From assembly GCA_019359675.1 (NCBI GenBank), contig JAHHGX010000091.1, forward strand, positions 310,001-374,000: a stretch of DNA of 64,000 nt. The letters are read 5' to 3'. This document shows positions 16,824-24,413 of the stretch, piece by piece (position 1 is the first letter of the stretch; each line of letters opens with the position of its first letter). The DNA comes from Calothrix sp. FI2-JRJ7. Its GTDB lineage: Bacteria; Cyanobacteriota; Cyanobacteriia; Cyanobacteriales; Nostocaceae. Under the pieces are notes generated by a model. The model did not search any database and was not told where the DNA came from. It was given only the letters and a program-made list of their open reading frames with translations. Both the position numbers and the translations under genes were made by a program.

Positions 16824-16939
16824 CTTTCGGCAAAATTATAAATCATTTAACGGATTAACCCCATCTATCGCGAGGGAGTTTTGAAACGCGATGGAATATT
16901 AGTAGACTTGTCTTGTCGATCCGAAAACGAGAGAAACTA

Positions 16940-17503
16940 ATGAGTGGCAATTTAGCATCAAGACTTTATCCTACCCGCATCGATATTCCAACAGATGCTC
17001 GTAAACAAATAGTAGTAATACTCAATCAGACTCTAGCAGCTACATCCGATTTAAAGAGTCAAACAAAGCAAGCACATTGGAACGTAAAAGGAAGTGACTT
17101 CTACCAGTTACATGAATTATTCGATGAAATTGCTGGTGAACTTGAAGAGTATGTTGATATGTTTGCCGAGCGTATTACCGCTTTAGGTGGTTATGCAATG
17201 GGAACAGTCCGCATGGCTGCTAAAAATTCAATTTTACCAGAATATCCCACCGAAATTTTAACAGGCATGGAGCATGTAACATCTCTGGCAGAACGTTTTG
17301 GACCCTACGCAAAACACTTGCGTGAAGCTATTGACAGCACAGATGAATTAGGCGATGCTGACACCGCTGACCTGTACACTGAAGTTTCACGTACTATTGA
17401 CAAGCGTTTATGGTTCCTCGAAGCACACCTACAAGCTTCTAGCATTACCAGTAACGGGGCGCCTGCAACTGCCAAAAATCTAGACACCGTTGGTGTTAAC
17501 TAA
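16940..17503 (+). CDS. dps: Dps-family ferritin-like protein
   Basis: 187 residues when started at the ATG at 16940; the reading frame is also open from a TTG at 16913 but GAGAG just upstream of 16940 favours the ATG. The Dps ferroxidase site is visible: QTKQAHWNVKG with the metal ligand His, and HELFDEIAGELEEYVDMFAERI with Asp and Glu ligands. These form dodecamers that oxidise and store iron and protect DNA in starvation or oxidative stress. A four-helix pattern continues to the end (DTADLYTEVSRTIDKRLWFLEAHLQ). Cytoplasmic. Cyanobacteria commonly have several Dps copies, so the exact role of this one is open. Confidence 0.92.
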   Translation: MSGNLASRLYPTRIDIPTDARKQIVVILNQTLAATSDLKSQTKQAHWNVKGSDFYQLHELFDEIAGELEEYVDMFAERITALGGYAMGTVRMAAKNSILPEYPTEILTGMEHVTSLAERFGPYAKHLREAIDSTDELGDADTADLYTEVSRTIDKRLWFLEAHLQASSITSNGAPATAKNLDTVGVN

Positions 17504-17558
17504 ATAGTTAGGAGTTAGGAGTTAATAACTCATAACTCATAACTCATAACTCATAACT
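17504..17558. repeat. Short tandemly repeated heptamers, locus 1
   Basis: GTTAGGAGTTAGGAGTTA followed by four tandem copies of ACTCATA. The 7-base units are the type described as STRR in heterocystous cyanobacteria. The two parts are inverted relative to each other, so the transcript could fold as a hairpin ending in a T run. Directly after the Dps stop. Confidence 0.9.
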
Positions 17559-17734
17559 TTTTTAATAGTATCCTTTTGGTAAGTACGTTACTTTTAAGTG
17601 CGTACTTTTTATTTTTTGTCAAGTTATCTAATATATAAATATACAAAAATTGACTTGATTCTCTTTACCACAGAGACTATTAGGACTACTAGAGTTGAGG
17701 TTAGAGAGATTTTTACTTAATAATAGGGGGAATT

Positions 17735-18448
17735 ATGTCTAAAACAGTAACACATTTAATTCATGACAGAAACGCACGCGGAACTACACAAATAGGTTGG
17801 CTTGATAGTCGTCATACCTTTTCTTTTGGTAACTTCTATGACCCAAATAGAATGGGTTTCCGTAGTTTACGAGTTATAAATGATGACCGTGTGGCGCCTG
17901 GTGCAGGGTTTGCAACTCACGGTCACAAAGACATGGAAATTCTTACTTATGTTTTAGAAGGAGCATTAGAACATAAAGACAGTTTAGGTACTGGTTCAGT
18001 AATACTTCCAGGAGAAGCACAAATTATGAGTGCAGGAACTGGAATTAGGCATAGCGAATATAATCATTCTAAAACTGAACCAGTTCACTTTTTGCAAATC
18101 TGGATTTTACCTAACCAACAAAACTTAGAACCCAGATACGAGCAAAAAGCATTTTCTGTTGAAGAACGTAGTGGTAAGCTGCGTTTGATAGGCGCCAAAG
18201 ATGGACGTGATGGTGCAGTTAAAATTTACCAAGATGTAGATTTATATACATCGGTTTTAAATGCTGATGATACTATAAATTATTACGTCCAGCCAAATCG
18301 CTATGCTTGGCTACAAATTGCAAAAGGTGTAGTTAACCTAAACGGTGAGGAACTACGCGCAGGTGATGGAGTACAAATTAATGGCGCCGAACAGTTAGAA
18401 ATTAGTACTGCTGTAGGTGGAGAAATTTTGTTGTTCGATTTGGGCTAA
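17735..18448 (+). CDS. Pirin family protein (bicupin)
   Basis: 237 residues with the pirin/YhaK layout of two cupin barrels. The metal site in the N-terminal barrel is visible: FATHGHKDMEILTYVLEGALEHKDS (residues about 58-82) with His, His and Glu, and then GTGIRHSEYNH supplying the last His. The second barrel (about 140-237) is degenerate, as is usual. Some pirins act as quercetin 2,3-dioxygenases, others as regulators; which applies cannot be told here. A good ribosome site GGGGGA sits 7 bases before the ATG. The next gene is an SDR 46 bases downstream on the same strand, so a shared transcript is plausible. Confidence 0.92.
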   Translation: MSKTVTHLIHDRNARGTTQIGWLDSRHTFSFGNFYDPNRMGFRSLRVINDDRVAPGAGFATHGHKDMEILTYVLEGALEHKDSLGTGSVILPGEAQIMSAGTGIRHSEYNHSKTEPVHFLQIWILPNQQNLEPRYEQKAFSVEERSGKLRLIGAKDGRDGAVKIYQDVDLYTSVLNADDTINYYVQPNRYAWLQIAKGVVNLNGEELRAGDGVQINGAEQLEISTAVGGEILLFDLG

Positions 18449-18494
18449 AGTAAGGTGGGCAGTGCCCACCCTACTACTGTTTCTATCAAATATT

Positions 18495-19235
18495 ATGTCT
18501 CAACTAACGGGAAAAGTAGCAATTGTCACAGGCGCCTCGCGAGGAATTGGAAGGGCTATAGCTTTAAAACTGGCAAGTAACGGTGCCTCAATTATTGTTA
18601 ACTATGCTGGGAATAGCGCCAAAGCACAAGAAACCGTTGAAGATATTAAAAAATTAGGTGTCACAGCACACGCAGTTCAAGCTGATGTCAGTAAAATTTC
18701 AGAAATAAATAAACTTTTTGACCAAACTATCGAGCAATTTGGCAAAATAGACATTCTCGTCAATAATGCTGGGATAAATATATATAAGCCAATTACAGAA
18801 GTCACTGAAGAAGACTTTGACAAAATTTTTGATATCAACGTTAAGGGTACATATTTTGCCTGTCAACAAGCAGCGCTTCGCATGGCAGAGTCTGGACGTA
18901 TAATTAATTTTTCTTCAACTACAACTGTAATGATGTTGCCTACTTATAGTGCTTATGTAGCTACTAAAGGCGCCATTGAACAAATGACACGGGTGTTAGC
19001 TAAAGAATTAGGAAGTAAAGGAATTACTGTAAATGTTGTTTCTCCTGGTCCTACCGATACCGAACTATTTCGTGAAGGTAAAAGCGAAGAAGCAATTAAT
19101 CGGTTTGCCCAAATGGCTGCACTTGGGCGCCTGGGTAAAGTTCAAGATATAGCTGATGTAGTGGCATTTCTTGCCAGCGATGAGGCGCGCTGGATAACCG
19201 GGCAAAACATTCGCGTCAACGGAGGAATAGCTTAG
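18495..19235 (+). CDS. Short-chain dehydrogenase/reductase (FabG-like)
   Basis: 246 residues when begun at the ATG at 18495 (the frame extends further upstream into the pirin gene, which is not meaningful). It is a classical SDR: cofactor motif VTGASRGIGRA (about 12-22), LVNNAG near 85-90, catalytic Ser in INFSSTT and Tyr-Lys in YSAYVATKG. An aspartate-free strand end (IIVNYAGN) suggests NADP rather than NAD preference. It reduces a carbonyl or oxidises an alcohol; the substrate cannot be deduced. It lies just downstream of the pirin gene. Confidence 0.92.
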   Translation: MSQLTGKVAIVTGASRGIGRAIALKLASNGASIIVNYAGNSAKAQETVEDIKKLGVTAHAVQADVSKISEINKLFDQTIEQFGKIDILVNNAGINIYKPITEVTEEDFDKIFDINVKGTYFACQQAALRMAESGRIINFSSTTTVMMLPTYSAYVATKGAIEQMTRVLAKELGSKGITVNVVSPGPTDTELFREGKSEEAINRFAQMAALGRLGKVQDIADVVAFLASDEARWITGQNIRVNGGIA

Positions 19236-19280
19236 AGGGAAAGATACAATATAGCTATTCGCAGCAATTGGGAAATAAAG

Positions 19281-19384
19281 TCAGGACTTACGCATAAAAT
19301 CCTAGAAACCCGGTTTCTTCTTTGAAATCTGTTATAGAAATGACGATTTTGCGTAGAAACCGGGTTTCTTAGCGTAAGTCCTGA
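19281..19384. mobile_element. 104-base element with 13-base terminal inverted repeats (MITE-like)
   Basis: Perfect 13-base inverted ends TCAGGACTTACGC and GCGTAAGTCCTGA. Inside them is a second inverted pair, AGAAACCCGGTTTCT and AGAAACCGGGTTTCT. It has no coding capacity. The flanks are AAAG on the left and AAGT on the right, so an AAG target duplication is possible but not certain. The layout is that of a non-autonomous miniature transposable element. Confidence 0.75.
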
Positions 19385-19665
19385 AAGTTAATCTTTGCTA
19401 TTTCCCTAACTTACAAATCTTTAAAATTCTCTCTCTCTTGTGGAATGGGCGTCCTCTAGAGTCCCATTGGCTCTTTTATTCACGGGTGCCCCACCAGCTC
19501 CCCCATTTAGAGGCGCCTGATTGGCTTTTTATTCGGAGGCGGTTCGGGATGCCCGCTCCACAAGAAAGAAAGAATGATTCGATTTCTATAAGCAAAAAAA
19601 AACAGAGGCACTATTACATGTCTCTGGAATTTCCTATGCAATTAAACCATCCTCAAACGCCGTTT
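19385..19665. other. Intergenic region with degenerate repeat fragments
   Basis: Contains GGGCGTCCTCTAGAGTCCC and TGCCCGCTCCACAAG, fragments of the GGGCAAGGATGCCC...CCACAAG kind that also occur near 13573 and 29090. I see no convincing gene; the reading frames here are short and contain only repeat-derived translation. Confidence 0.5.
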
Positions 19666-20058
19666 TTAGACGGGTTCAAGCTTTTGAATTCTGTTTTCTA
19701 ATCCTGCTGCCATCAGCCCTATCATCTCTAGTATGGCTGTTCTGTCGCCTGCCTGACACTGCTCGAACAATGACCGCACATCTACTAGTCCGGCATTAAC
19801 TGCTGATATATCGAGAGTGTTGGCTTTCGCGTTCAGGTTATTATTCGCGCAAGCAGAGTATAAGATTAGACCTGCCATCGTATACACATCCATCATTGGC
19901 TCATCACTACCATAATGGTTTGTCACGTTGGGAAAATTTGATAACGGATGGATAAATTCGCTAAAAGTTAGTTGCATCATGTCTTTCGCCGATTTAATAC
20001 CGTAAAGTTTACACACTATATGATTCCAGTCCTTGCTTGGACTTAGGCGCCATAACAA
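19666..20058 (-). CDS. Hypothetical protein
   Basis: 130 residues at most. No family recognised. The sequence is of ordinary composition, with a helical acidic C-terminal half (VDVRSLFEQCQAGDRTAILE, GLMAAGLENRIQKL). The long frame opens with TTG at 20058; an ATG-ATG pair at residues 27-28 (MMQLTFSEF) or a GTG at residue 15 may be the true start, giving about 104 to 116 residues. It is divergent from the two regulatory genes at 20396 and 20826. Confidence 0.5.
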   Translation of the reverse strand: MLWRLSPSKDWNHIVCKLYGIKSAKDMMQLTFSEFIHPLSNFPNVTNHYGSDEPMMDVYTMAGLILYSACANNNLNAKANTLDISAVNAGLVDVRSLFEQCQAGDRTAILEMIGLMAAGLENRIQKLEPV

Positions 20059-20395
20059 GTACGTCTATTTATATGGCAAAAAATAAATGAGGTACTTAAG
20101 TTAACAGGTATTGCGTAAGTAAGTGGCAGCATATATACTAGATACATAGACAAAAAACCTCGGATTCCTTGTTTAGGTTGTAAGCTAGCAGCCACGTGGG
20201 GAGCTAGCAGTTAGGGTGTCCTACCATTCTTTTTCTTCAGCCACTTATTACTCTACACTTTTATACTAACTCTTGTCATTTTTTTATGTCAATATGTCAT
20301 TTAAAAAATCTTGTACAAAATGTCTTGATTTTTAGGTTTCATGAGAGAAAATAGAAACAAGCGTTGGATAAAACACTAGGAGGACAGTCGAAATC
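20059..20395. promoter_or_regulatory. Divergent regulatory region with repeated TGTCA
   Basis: 337 bases upstream of the ribbon-helix-helix-like gene. TGTCA occurs at about 20274, 20287 and 20295 with TGTC again near 20321, and GCTAGCAG is repeated at about 20187 and 20203. The closely spaced TGTCA copies could be an operator for the small DNA-binding protein encoded next. An AGGAGG (20380-20385) precedes its ATG. Confidence 0.45.
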
Positions 20396-20845
20396 ATGAC
20401 TGACAGAAGACGTTCTGACGAATATAAGCAAGTCAGCGGTTATGTACCAAGCACTCTAGCACGGACTTTCAAGAGTATTTGCGCTCGTGAGGGTTTGTCG
20501 CAAAGTGATGTTCTTGAGGAAATTTTGTACGAGTGGGTAGCATCTAAGGGTGTGTCGCATGACTTGGAGCCTTGCGTTCCAAGAACAGTAGCGGATTTAG
20601 TAAGGGTGAATATGCCCAAACTTAAGCGTTGTGGCGTTAAAAATCTGCAAGCAATAGCAAAAGGGGAAGTGCTACCAACACCAGGGGACTTTGCCATTAT
20701 CACGTCTGCTCTGGCTCTAACAGAGGAAGAAAGAAAAATGATTTGGCAAGAAACGTACAAAGTTTCCGTGGAAAGCAGTTTATCTGGTGTAAAAATATAT
20801 AAATATACTGGAGGTATAAAAGAAGGTGAGTGCGAGTATTCTTAA
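20396..20845 (+). CDS. Small DNA-binding-type protein (ribbon-helix-helix-like N-terminus)
   Basis: 149 residues. The first ~50 residues (YKQVSGYVPSTLARTFKSIC, REGLSQSDVLEEILYEWV) have the strand-helix-helix pattern of CopG/MetJ-type ribbon-helix-helix regulators, as often seen in plasmid or accessory DNA. The second half (KNLQAIAKGEVLPTPGDFAI, then ALTEEERKMIWQE) resembles a small helical helix-turn-helix-like segment. Strong ribosome site AGGAGG about 10 bases before the ATG. The following gene overlaps it by 20 bases in another frame, so the two are translationally coupled. Regulatory role inferred from the fold only. Confidence 0.6.
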   Translation: MTDRRRSDEYKQVSGYVPSTLARTFKSICAREGLSQSDVLEEILYEWVASKGVSHDLEPCVPRTVADLVRVNMPKLKRCGVKNLQAIAKGEVLPTPGDFAIITSALALTEEERKMIWQETYKVSVESSLSGVKIYKYTGGIKEGECEYS

Positions 20846-21503
20846 GATTCTGAATTTACCTGGTTGGGACTATAAAATCTCCTACGAAGGAGTTTCAATT
20901 GTTGCTCCCACAAAGCGAGATGCAACTCAGCTGGCTCAAAGTTATGGAGAAGCTTTGAGCGAGACGGCAGCTAAGTTTAATGGCAAGGTTCGGATTGGTT
21001 GGAGACGCTGTAAGCATCCAATTGAGTTTTACTCTTGGATGTCCTCTGAGGCTACTCCTACACCATCTGAAACTGCCGAACGTATTTTACGTACAGAAGG
21101 TGCCGTTTTTTGTAGCCAATTGGAAATGCCAGTTGGACTACTGCGTCGGATGATTGTAGCTGCTGAGTGCGAGCGACCAATTAGCATTGTTAGACAGGAT
21201 ACCCGCAAGCAAATTATCGTGAATCAGCCGATGGCTGATTTGTTACAAACCTCTCCTGAGATAGCCACCCAACGAGTTATGACTCGCTTTTGGCTACCGG
21301 AGGATTTGGCGGAACTTGAAAGACGACTGCATCAAGATAGGCAATTTACCTGGACTTATTCAGCTGGGTTAAATGAGCAAGCTTGGGCAGTTTTAACAAC
21401 TCAATTTGAGGCCTTTGAAGTTGAGGGGGTTTGGTACAGGCAGGGTACTTGCTTGTCTACCCCTCAACTTGTACCCATTCCATCAGGCGCCTTTGTAGCT
21501 TAA
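20826..21503 (+). CDS. Hypothetical protein with PAS-like C-terminal region
   Basis: 225 residues starting with GTG (GGAGG lies about 10 bases upstream, inside the previous gene). The C-terminal half (about 115-210: RPISIVRQDTRKQIIVNQ, ADLLQTSPEIATQRV, FWLPEDLAELERRL) has the spacing of a PAS sensory domain, with the remembered-N (VNQPMADLLQ) feature. The N-terminal ~90 residues are not recognised. Overlap with the DNA-binding gene suggests that the two products act together, perhaps as sensor and regulator; this is inference. Confidence 0.6.
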   Translation: MSASILKILNLPGWDYKISYEGVSIVAPTKRDATQLAQSYGEALSETAAKFNGKVRIGWRRCKHPIEFYSWMSSEATPTPSETAERILRTEGAVFCSQLEMPVGLLRRMIVAAECERPISIVRQDTRKQIIVNQPMADLLQTSPEIATQRVMTRFWLPEDLAELERRLHQDRQFTWTYSAGLNEQAWAVLTTQFEAFEVEGVWYRQGTCLSTPQLVPIPSGAFVA

Positions 21504-21614
21504 GGTTACTAAGGCGATAAATTGCTTATCAAAATTATTATAATTTTGTCGAATTAATGACAAATAAAATTTTATATCTGGGTAAATCTGCTTATTAAGG
21601 TTAAATAATTAAAA

Positions 21615-21640
21615 ACCCGGTCAATTAGAACCGGGTATTT
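21615..21640. terminator. Intrinsic terminator between convergent genes
   Basis: Stem ACCCGGT / ACCGGGT with an 8-base loop, A run on the left and TATTTTC on the right. It lies between the stops of the PAS-like gene (21503) and the leftward gene (21649), so it can act for both. Confidence 0.85.
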
Positions 21641-21648
21641 TCATGCGT

Positions 21649-21867
21649 CTATTGTCCAGCTTTTTCGACCATTGCCTTAAGTCGCATGTACGCTTGTTCT
21701 GGTGTAAGAGGTTCTGAGTCAGTTTCATTGGGAATGTAATACTGCCGAGAGTCAGAGAAGTAACGGACTACAAAACTAGGTATCAAGCCCAGTTTTAAAG
21801 CTTGTTTACCCAATTCATCTGCTACTTCAGCTAATGTATATTCATCGTGAAATTTATACTGGGACAT
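21649..21867 (-). CDS. Small hypothetical protein
   Basis: 72 residues (MSQYKFHDEYTLAEVADELG ... LTPEQAYMRLKAMVEKAGQ). The sequence is soluble and helical at both ends. Not recognised. Supported by an ATG start with a purine-rich leader (AAAGAGACAATTCC) and the terminator directly downstream. Confidence 0.6.
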   Translation of the reverse strand: MSQYKFHDEYTLAEVADELGKQALKLGLIPSFVVRYFSDSRQYYIPNETDSEPLTPEQAYMRLKAMVEKAGQ

Positions 21868-21957
21868 GGAATTGTCTCTTTTTAACTTTTTACTGCTTTT
21901 AACTAAGCATTTATCTGAAACATCCCAGTATAATTCAATCTATGTAAAGTACATTTT

Positions 21958-22266
21958 TTACATATTGTACTGGAACTTTTCAAGTATATCTACTAAGTTA
22001 ACTTGGCATTGAAGTGGCAGCAAATCGGCTAAAGGTAATTCGCGTCTGCCACCACCAATTTTGACGGAGATTGATTGTAGAACTTGGGTAACTCGGTCTT
22101 CGCTCACAGACTTTGACGTTAGTAGCGGATACATTTTCTCAGCTACCACTGTATGCAATTTTGCATTCGATAAGTACAGATGCCACTTGGCGATATCAAT
22201 ATATATACTTTCGCCAATTTCAGCAGCTAAGGCTTCGAGGAGTTCTGTGGTATTTGTGTTTGCCAT
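21958..22266 (-). CDS. DUF3181 family protein
   Basis: 102 residues. The opening TTELLEALAAEIGESIYID followed by IAKWHLYLSNAKLHTVVAE and MYPLLTSKSVSEDRV matches the DUF3181 family, found in cyanobacteria with no assigned function. The RRELPLADLLPLQCQVNLVD segment is also typical. AGAGG precedes the ATG. Single gene, cytoplasmic. Confidence 0.8.
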   Translation of the reverse strand: MANTNTTELLEALAAEIGESIYIDIAKWHLYLSNAKLHTVVAEKMYPLLTSKSVSEDRVTQVLQSISVKIGGGRRELPLADLLPLQCQVNLVDILEKFQYNM

Positions 22267-22391
22267 AAAAAATAAACCTCTGTAAAGATATTTTATTCAG
22301 ACTCCGAGCTATTTATTCATTATGGCGCCCTTACCTAAATTGGCTCCACTACCTCAAGTTACAATTAAGAAGCGGCACCAGTATTATTCGA

Positions 22392-22649
22392 TTATGTAGA
22401 TTTTGGGGGTGTATCAGAATAATCTGCTAGTACGGCAATATATATAAGATGTGCTAGCAATACACCGAACCAACTGAGAGTCACCCAAGGTAACCACTCC
22501 CAAGTTGTTTTTAAAAAGTTATGAAAAAACCACATTCCAGAATTGGTAGCGGCAAAAATCGCCACATGCATCGCAAAATTCATGCGGTCATCCAATTTAC
22601 GGTATTCGGGGTCTTGACGAGTGGGAATACGAGGCCAACGCGGAGGCAT
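22392..22649 (-). CDS. 2TM-domain membrane protein
   Basis: 85 residues from the ATG at 22649 (MPPRWPRIPTRQDPEYRKLD); the frame also extends upstream to a TTG, but the ATG start gives the expected N-terminus. Two hydrophobic segments (about FAMHVAIFAATNSGMWFF and WVTLSWFGVLLAHLIYIAVL) correspond to the small 2TM family, integral membrane proteins of unknown function. The hairpin at 22723-22758 lies upstream and separates it from the heat-shock gene. Confidence 0.7.
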   Translation of the reverse strand: MPPRWPRIPTRQDPEYRKLDDRMNFAMHVAIFAATNSGMWFFHNFLKTTWEWLPWVTLSWFGVLLAHLIYIAVLADYSDTPPKST

Positions 22650-22722
22650 ATATATACTTAAGAATCTTACCAATAGGATTGTATCCTATTCTACGATTCA
22701 AAGTTGGTTTTGAGCGCTTACT

Positions 22723-22758
22723 AATATATCGGATGAGCTGGTGCCCATCCGATATATT
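22723..22758 (-). terminator. Long hairpin, likely terminator of the Hsp20 locus
   Basis: 13-base perfect stem AATATATCGGATG / CATCCGATATATT with a 10-base loop. It lies 7 bases beyond the TAG that ends the decayed Hsp20 frame. Placement fits a transcript end for the leftward Hsp20 gene. Confidence 0.75.
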
Positions 22759-22764
22759 ATCTAA

Positions 22765-23164
22765 CTATGATGCATTCGCGCTTTGCATCTGGTTATTTTG
22801 CTGTCCGCTTTGTTGCCCGTTTATCGCTTGCTGATTTGTTTGTCCTTGAATATTAACGGTGACAACTTTATTTCGTTCTTCTTAAGCTTTAGGTAATCTT
22901 AGACACAACATACCATTTTGATATTCCGCTTGTACCTTATCGTTTTGAATACGAGTAGGTAGAGGAATCACTCTTTGCAATCTACCGTAACGGAATTCAG
23001 AACGTCGCATACCCTTATCTTCGTGCTGACTTTCTTGTTTCCGCTCACCAGTAATTGCTACTGCCTCAGATGTAACTTTTAGATCTAAATGTTTTGCATA
23101 AATTCCAGGTAATTCGATACGGAGGGTCGGTACCTCGAAACGGATCAAAACGCATTAACGCCAT
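22765..23164 (-). pseudogene. Hsp20 (alpha-crystallin) small heat-shock protein, broken
   Basis: The true start is at 23164 (MALMRFDPFRG, the family's usual opening). The frame then shifts, and the normal linker of ~35 residues is missing, joining directly to FEVPTLRIELPGIYAKHLDL. The crystallin core follows intact: AVAITGERKQES, RRSEFRYGRLQRVIPLP, QAEYQNGMLCLRLPKA. A single TAA (22884-22882) interrupts the frame just after LPKA, and beyond it the same frame runs on as EERNKVVTVNIQ plus a Gln/Asn-rich tail to TAG at 22767-22765. So there is an N-terminal deletion with frameshift plus one nonsense codon. A core polypeptide of 88 residues could still be made from an internal start (ATC at 23148 is not a good one). 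Confidence 0.85.
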
Positions 23165-23362
23165 ATAGATGACCTCTGAGTATTTAAGAAACTAGGTTTC
23201 TATGGCTTCAACTTAACAAAGCCAAAGCCGAAAATACACCTCATCAGTCAAGTGGATGACCTTTTTATTTACATAATTACGGATTGCTTGATCTTTTGAT
23301 AGAGGTAGTTAATTTATTCGCTTGTAAATATATGAATGTTGCTTAAATTGAGAAACACTTTT

Positions 23363-23557
23363 ATGGCTAAGATAAATCCAATTCAGTTACAAAAGCATTT
23401 AAAAGGCATGGATTATCCAGCAAGTAGGGAGAAGTTGGTCAAACAAGCTCAAAAAAATGGTGCCGATGACAATGCAATCTCAGTTTTAGAACAGTTACCC
23501 GATAATGAATATACTAGTCCTACTGCGGTTAGCCAAGCTGTGAGTGGCATGAAATAA
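23363..23557 (+). CDS. DUF2795 family protein
   Basis: 64 residues from the ATG at 23363; an upstream in-frame start is possible but the family begins at this point. The sequence QLQKHLKGMDYPASREKLV, ISVLEQLPDNEYTSPTAVSQ matches the DUF2795 pattern (LxxxLxGxxYPA..LxxxA, LxxLPDxxYxSP..V). Function unknown. Hairpin with a weak T tract follows at 23617-23638. Confidence 0.85.
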   Translation: MAKINPIQLQKHLKGMDYPASREKLVKQAQKNGADDNAISVLEQLPDNEYTSPTAVSQAVSGMK

Positions 23558-23616
23558 ATTGTATAAAGCCACAATTCTTGAGATGTTTAATTAAAATAAT
23601 GGTTGGTAAATTGAGA

Positions 23617-23645
23617 GGGGTTATAAAATAATAACCCTTCATTTG
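23617..23645 (+). terminator. Probable terminator after DUF2795 gene
   Basis: Stem AGGGGTTAT-type / ATAACCCT, loop AAAATA, followed by TCATTTGTTGT. The T tract is imperfect, so this is moderately sure. Confidence 0.55.
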
Positions 23646-23720
23646 TTGTCTTATCACCTTTACGATAATTAATTATTTTTATCGACATTAAGTATGGGAA
23701 ACAATTAAATAATTTTACAC

Positions 23721-24209
23721 TTATATTGCGTAGTCTCCAGATTTACCACCTGTTTTCCTTACTAAGTGAATAGACTCAATTTGAATCGATTTTTCTAATG
23801 CTTTTGCCATATCGTATAAAGTCAGTGCTGCAACGGATACTGCTGTTAAAGCTTCCATCTCTACCCCTGTTTCAGCTTTAGTTTTAACGGTCGCTCGAAT
23901 TTCGTAACCTGGTAATTGCGGTTGCGGTATTATTTGAACTTCGACTTTCTGTATCGGAAGAGGATGGCACAGTGGTATTAAGTTCGCGGTTTGTTTCGCT
24001 GCCATTATTCCCGCAAGTCGCGCAGTCCCTAGTACATCACCTTTTGGTGTGTTACCCACTTCAATAGCAGCAAACGTTTCACTTAACATTCGTACTCGTC
24101 CAACTGCTACAGCAGTACGTACAGTAGATCCTTTTTCCGAGACATCCACCATCTGCGCTTGCCCTTTTTGATCTAGGTGACTGAGGTTGGTAGAAAAATT
24201 TTCGTTCAT
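23721..24209 (-). CDS. moaC: Cyclic pyranopterin monophosphate synthase MoaC
   Basis: 162 residues, usual length. MoaC makes cyclic pyranopterin monophosphate in the second step of molybdenum cofactor biosynthesis. Conserved stretches: [54 protein letters not shown] (with conserved Cys-His), [23 protein letters not shown] and [12 protein letters not shown] at the end. Cytoplasmic hexamer in other organisms. No other moa genes are in the window. Divergent from the tRNA-Arg gene. Confidence 0.96.
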   Translation of the reverse strand: MNENFSTNLSHLDQKGQAQMVDVSEKGSTVRTAVAVGRVRMLSETFAAIEVGNTPKGDVLGTARLAGIMAAKQTANLIPLCHPLPIQKVEVQIIPQPQLPGYEIRATVKTKAETGVEMEALTAVSVAALTLYDMAKALEKSIQIESIHLVRKTGGKSGDYAI

Positions 24210-24260
24210 TAGCTTGTGTTTTTGTAATGGCTATGCTAATATTTATTCTTGTGAGTGCAA

Positions 24261-24334
24261 GGGCGTGTAGCTCAGTGGACTAGAGCACGTGGCTACGGAC
24301 CACGGTGTCAGGGGTTCGAATCCCTTCCCGCCCG
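24261..24334 (+). tRNA. trnR-ACG: tRNA-Arg (anticodon ACG)
   Basis: 74 bases with a complete cloverleaf: acceptor GGGCGTG / CCCGCCC with discriminator G, D arm GCTC...GAGC, anticodon stem CGTGG / CCACG around CTACGGA (anticodon ACG), T arm with GGTTCGAATCC. The CCA end is not encoded. ACG is expected to be edited to ICG. Confidence 0.96.
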
Positions 24335-24354
24335 CTATAATTAGTGTAAAGTTG

Positions 24355-24413
24355 AAAGTGCGCTCGTGCTGAGTAAGAAAAAGAAATTTTTCATTCAGGA
24401 CGAGCGCACTTTT
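24355..24413. terminator. Long hairpin terminator shared by tRNA-Arg and MFS genes
   Basis: 18-base near-perfect stem, AAAGTGCGCTCGTGCTGA against TCAGGACGAGCGCACTTT, with a 23-base A/T loop. It ends in TTTT on the right and AAA on the left, and its right arm runs into the stop codon of the leftward MFS gene (24412-24414). Confidence 0.85.

Noticed and set aside
17504-17558. Tandem heptamers considered as a CRISPR array
   Set aside because: Units are 7 bases with no spacers; this is the STRR type of cyanobacterial repeat.
19438-19701. 87-codon plus-strand frame near 19.5 kb
   Set aside because: Its translation is derived from degenerate GGGC/GCCC repeats and there is no domain pattern.
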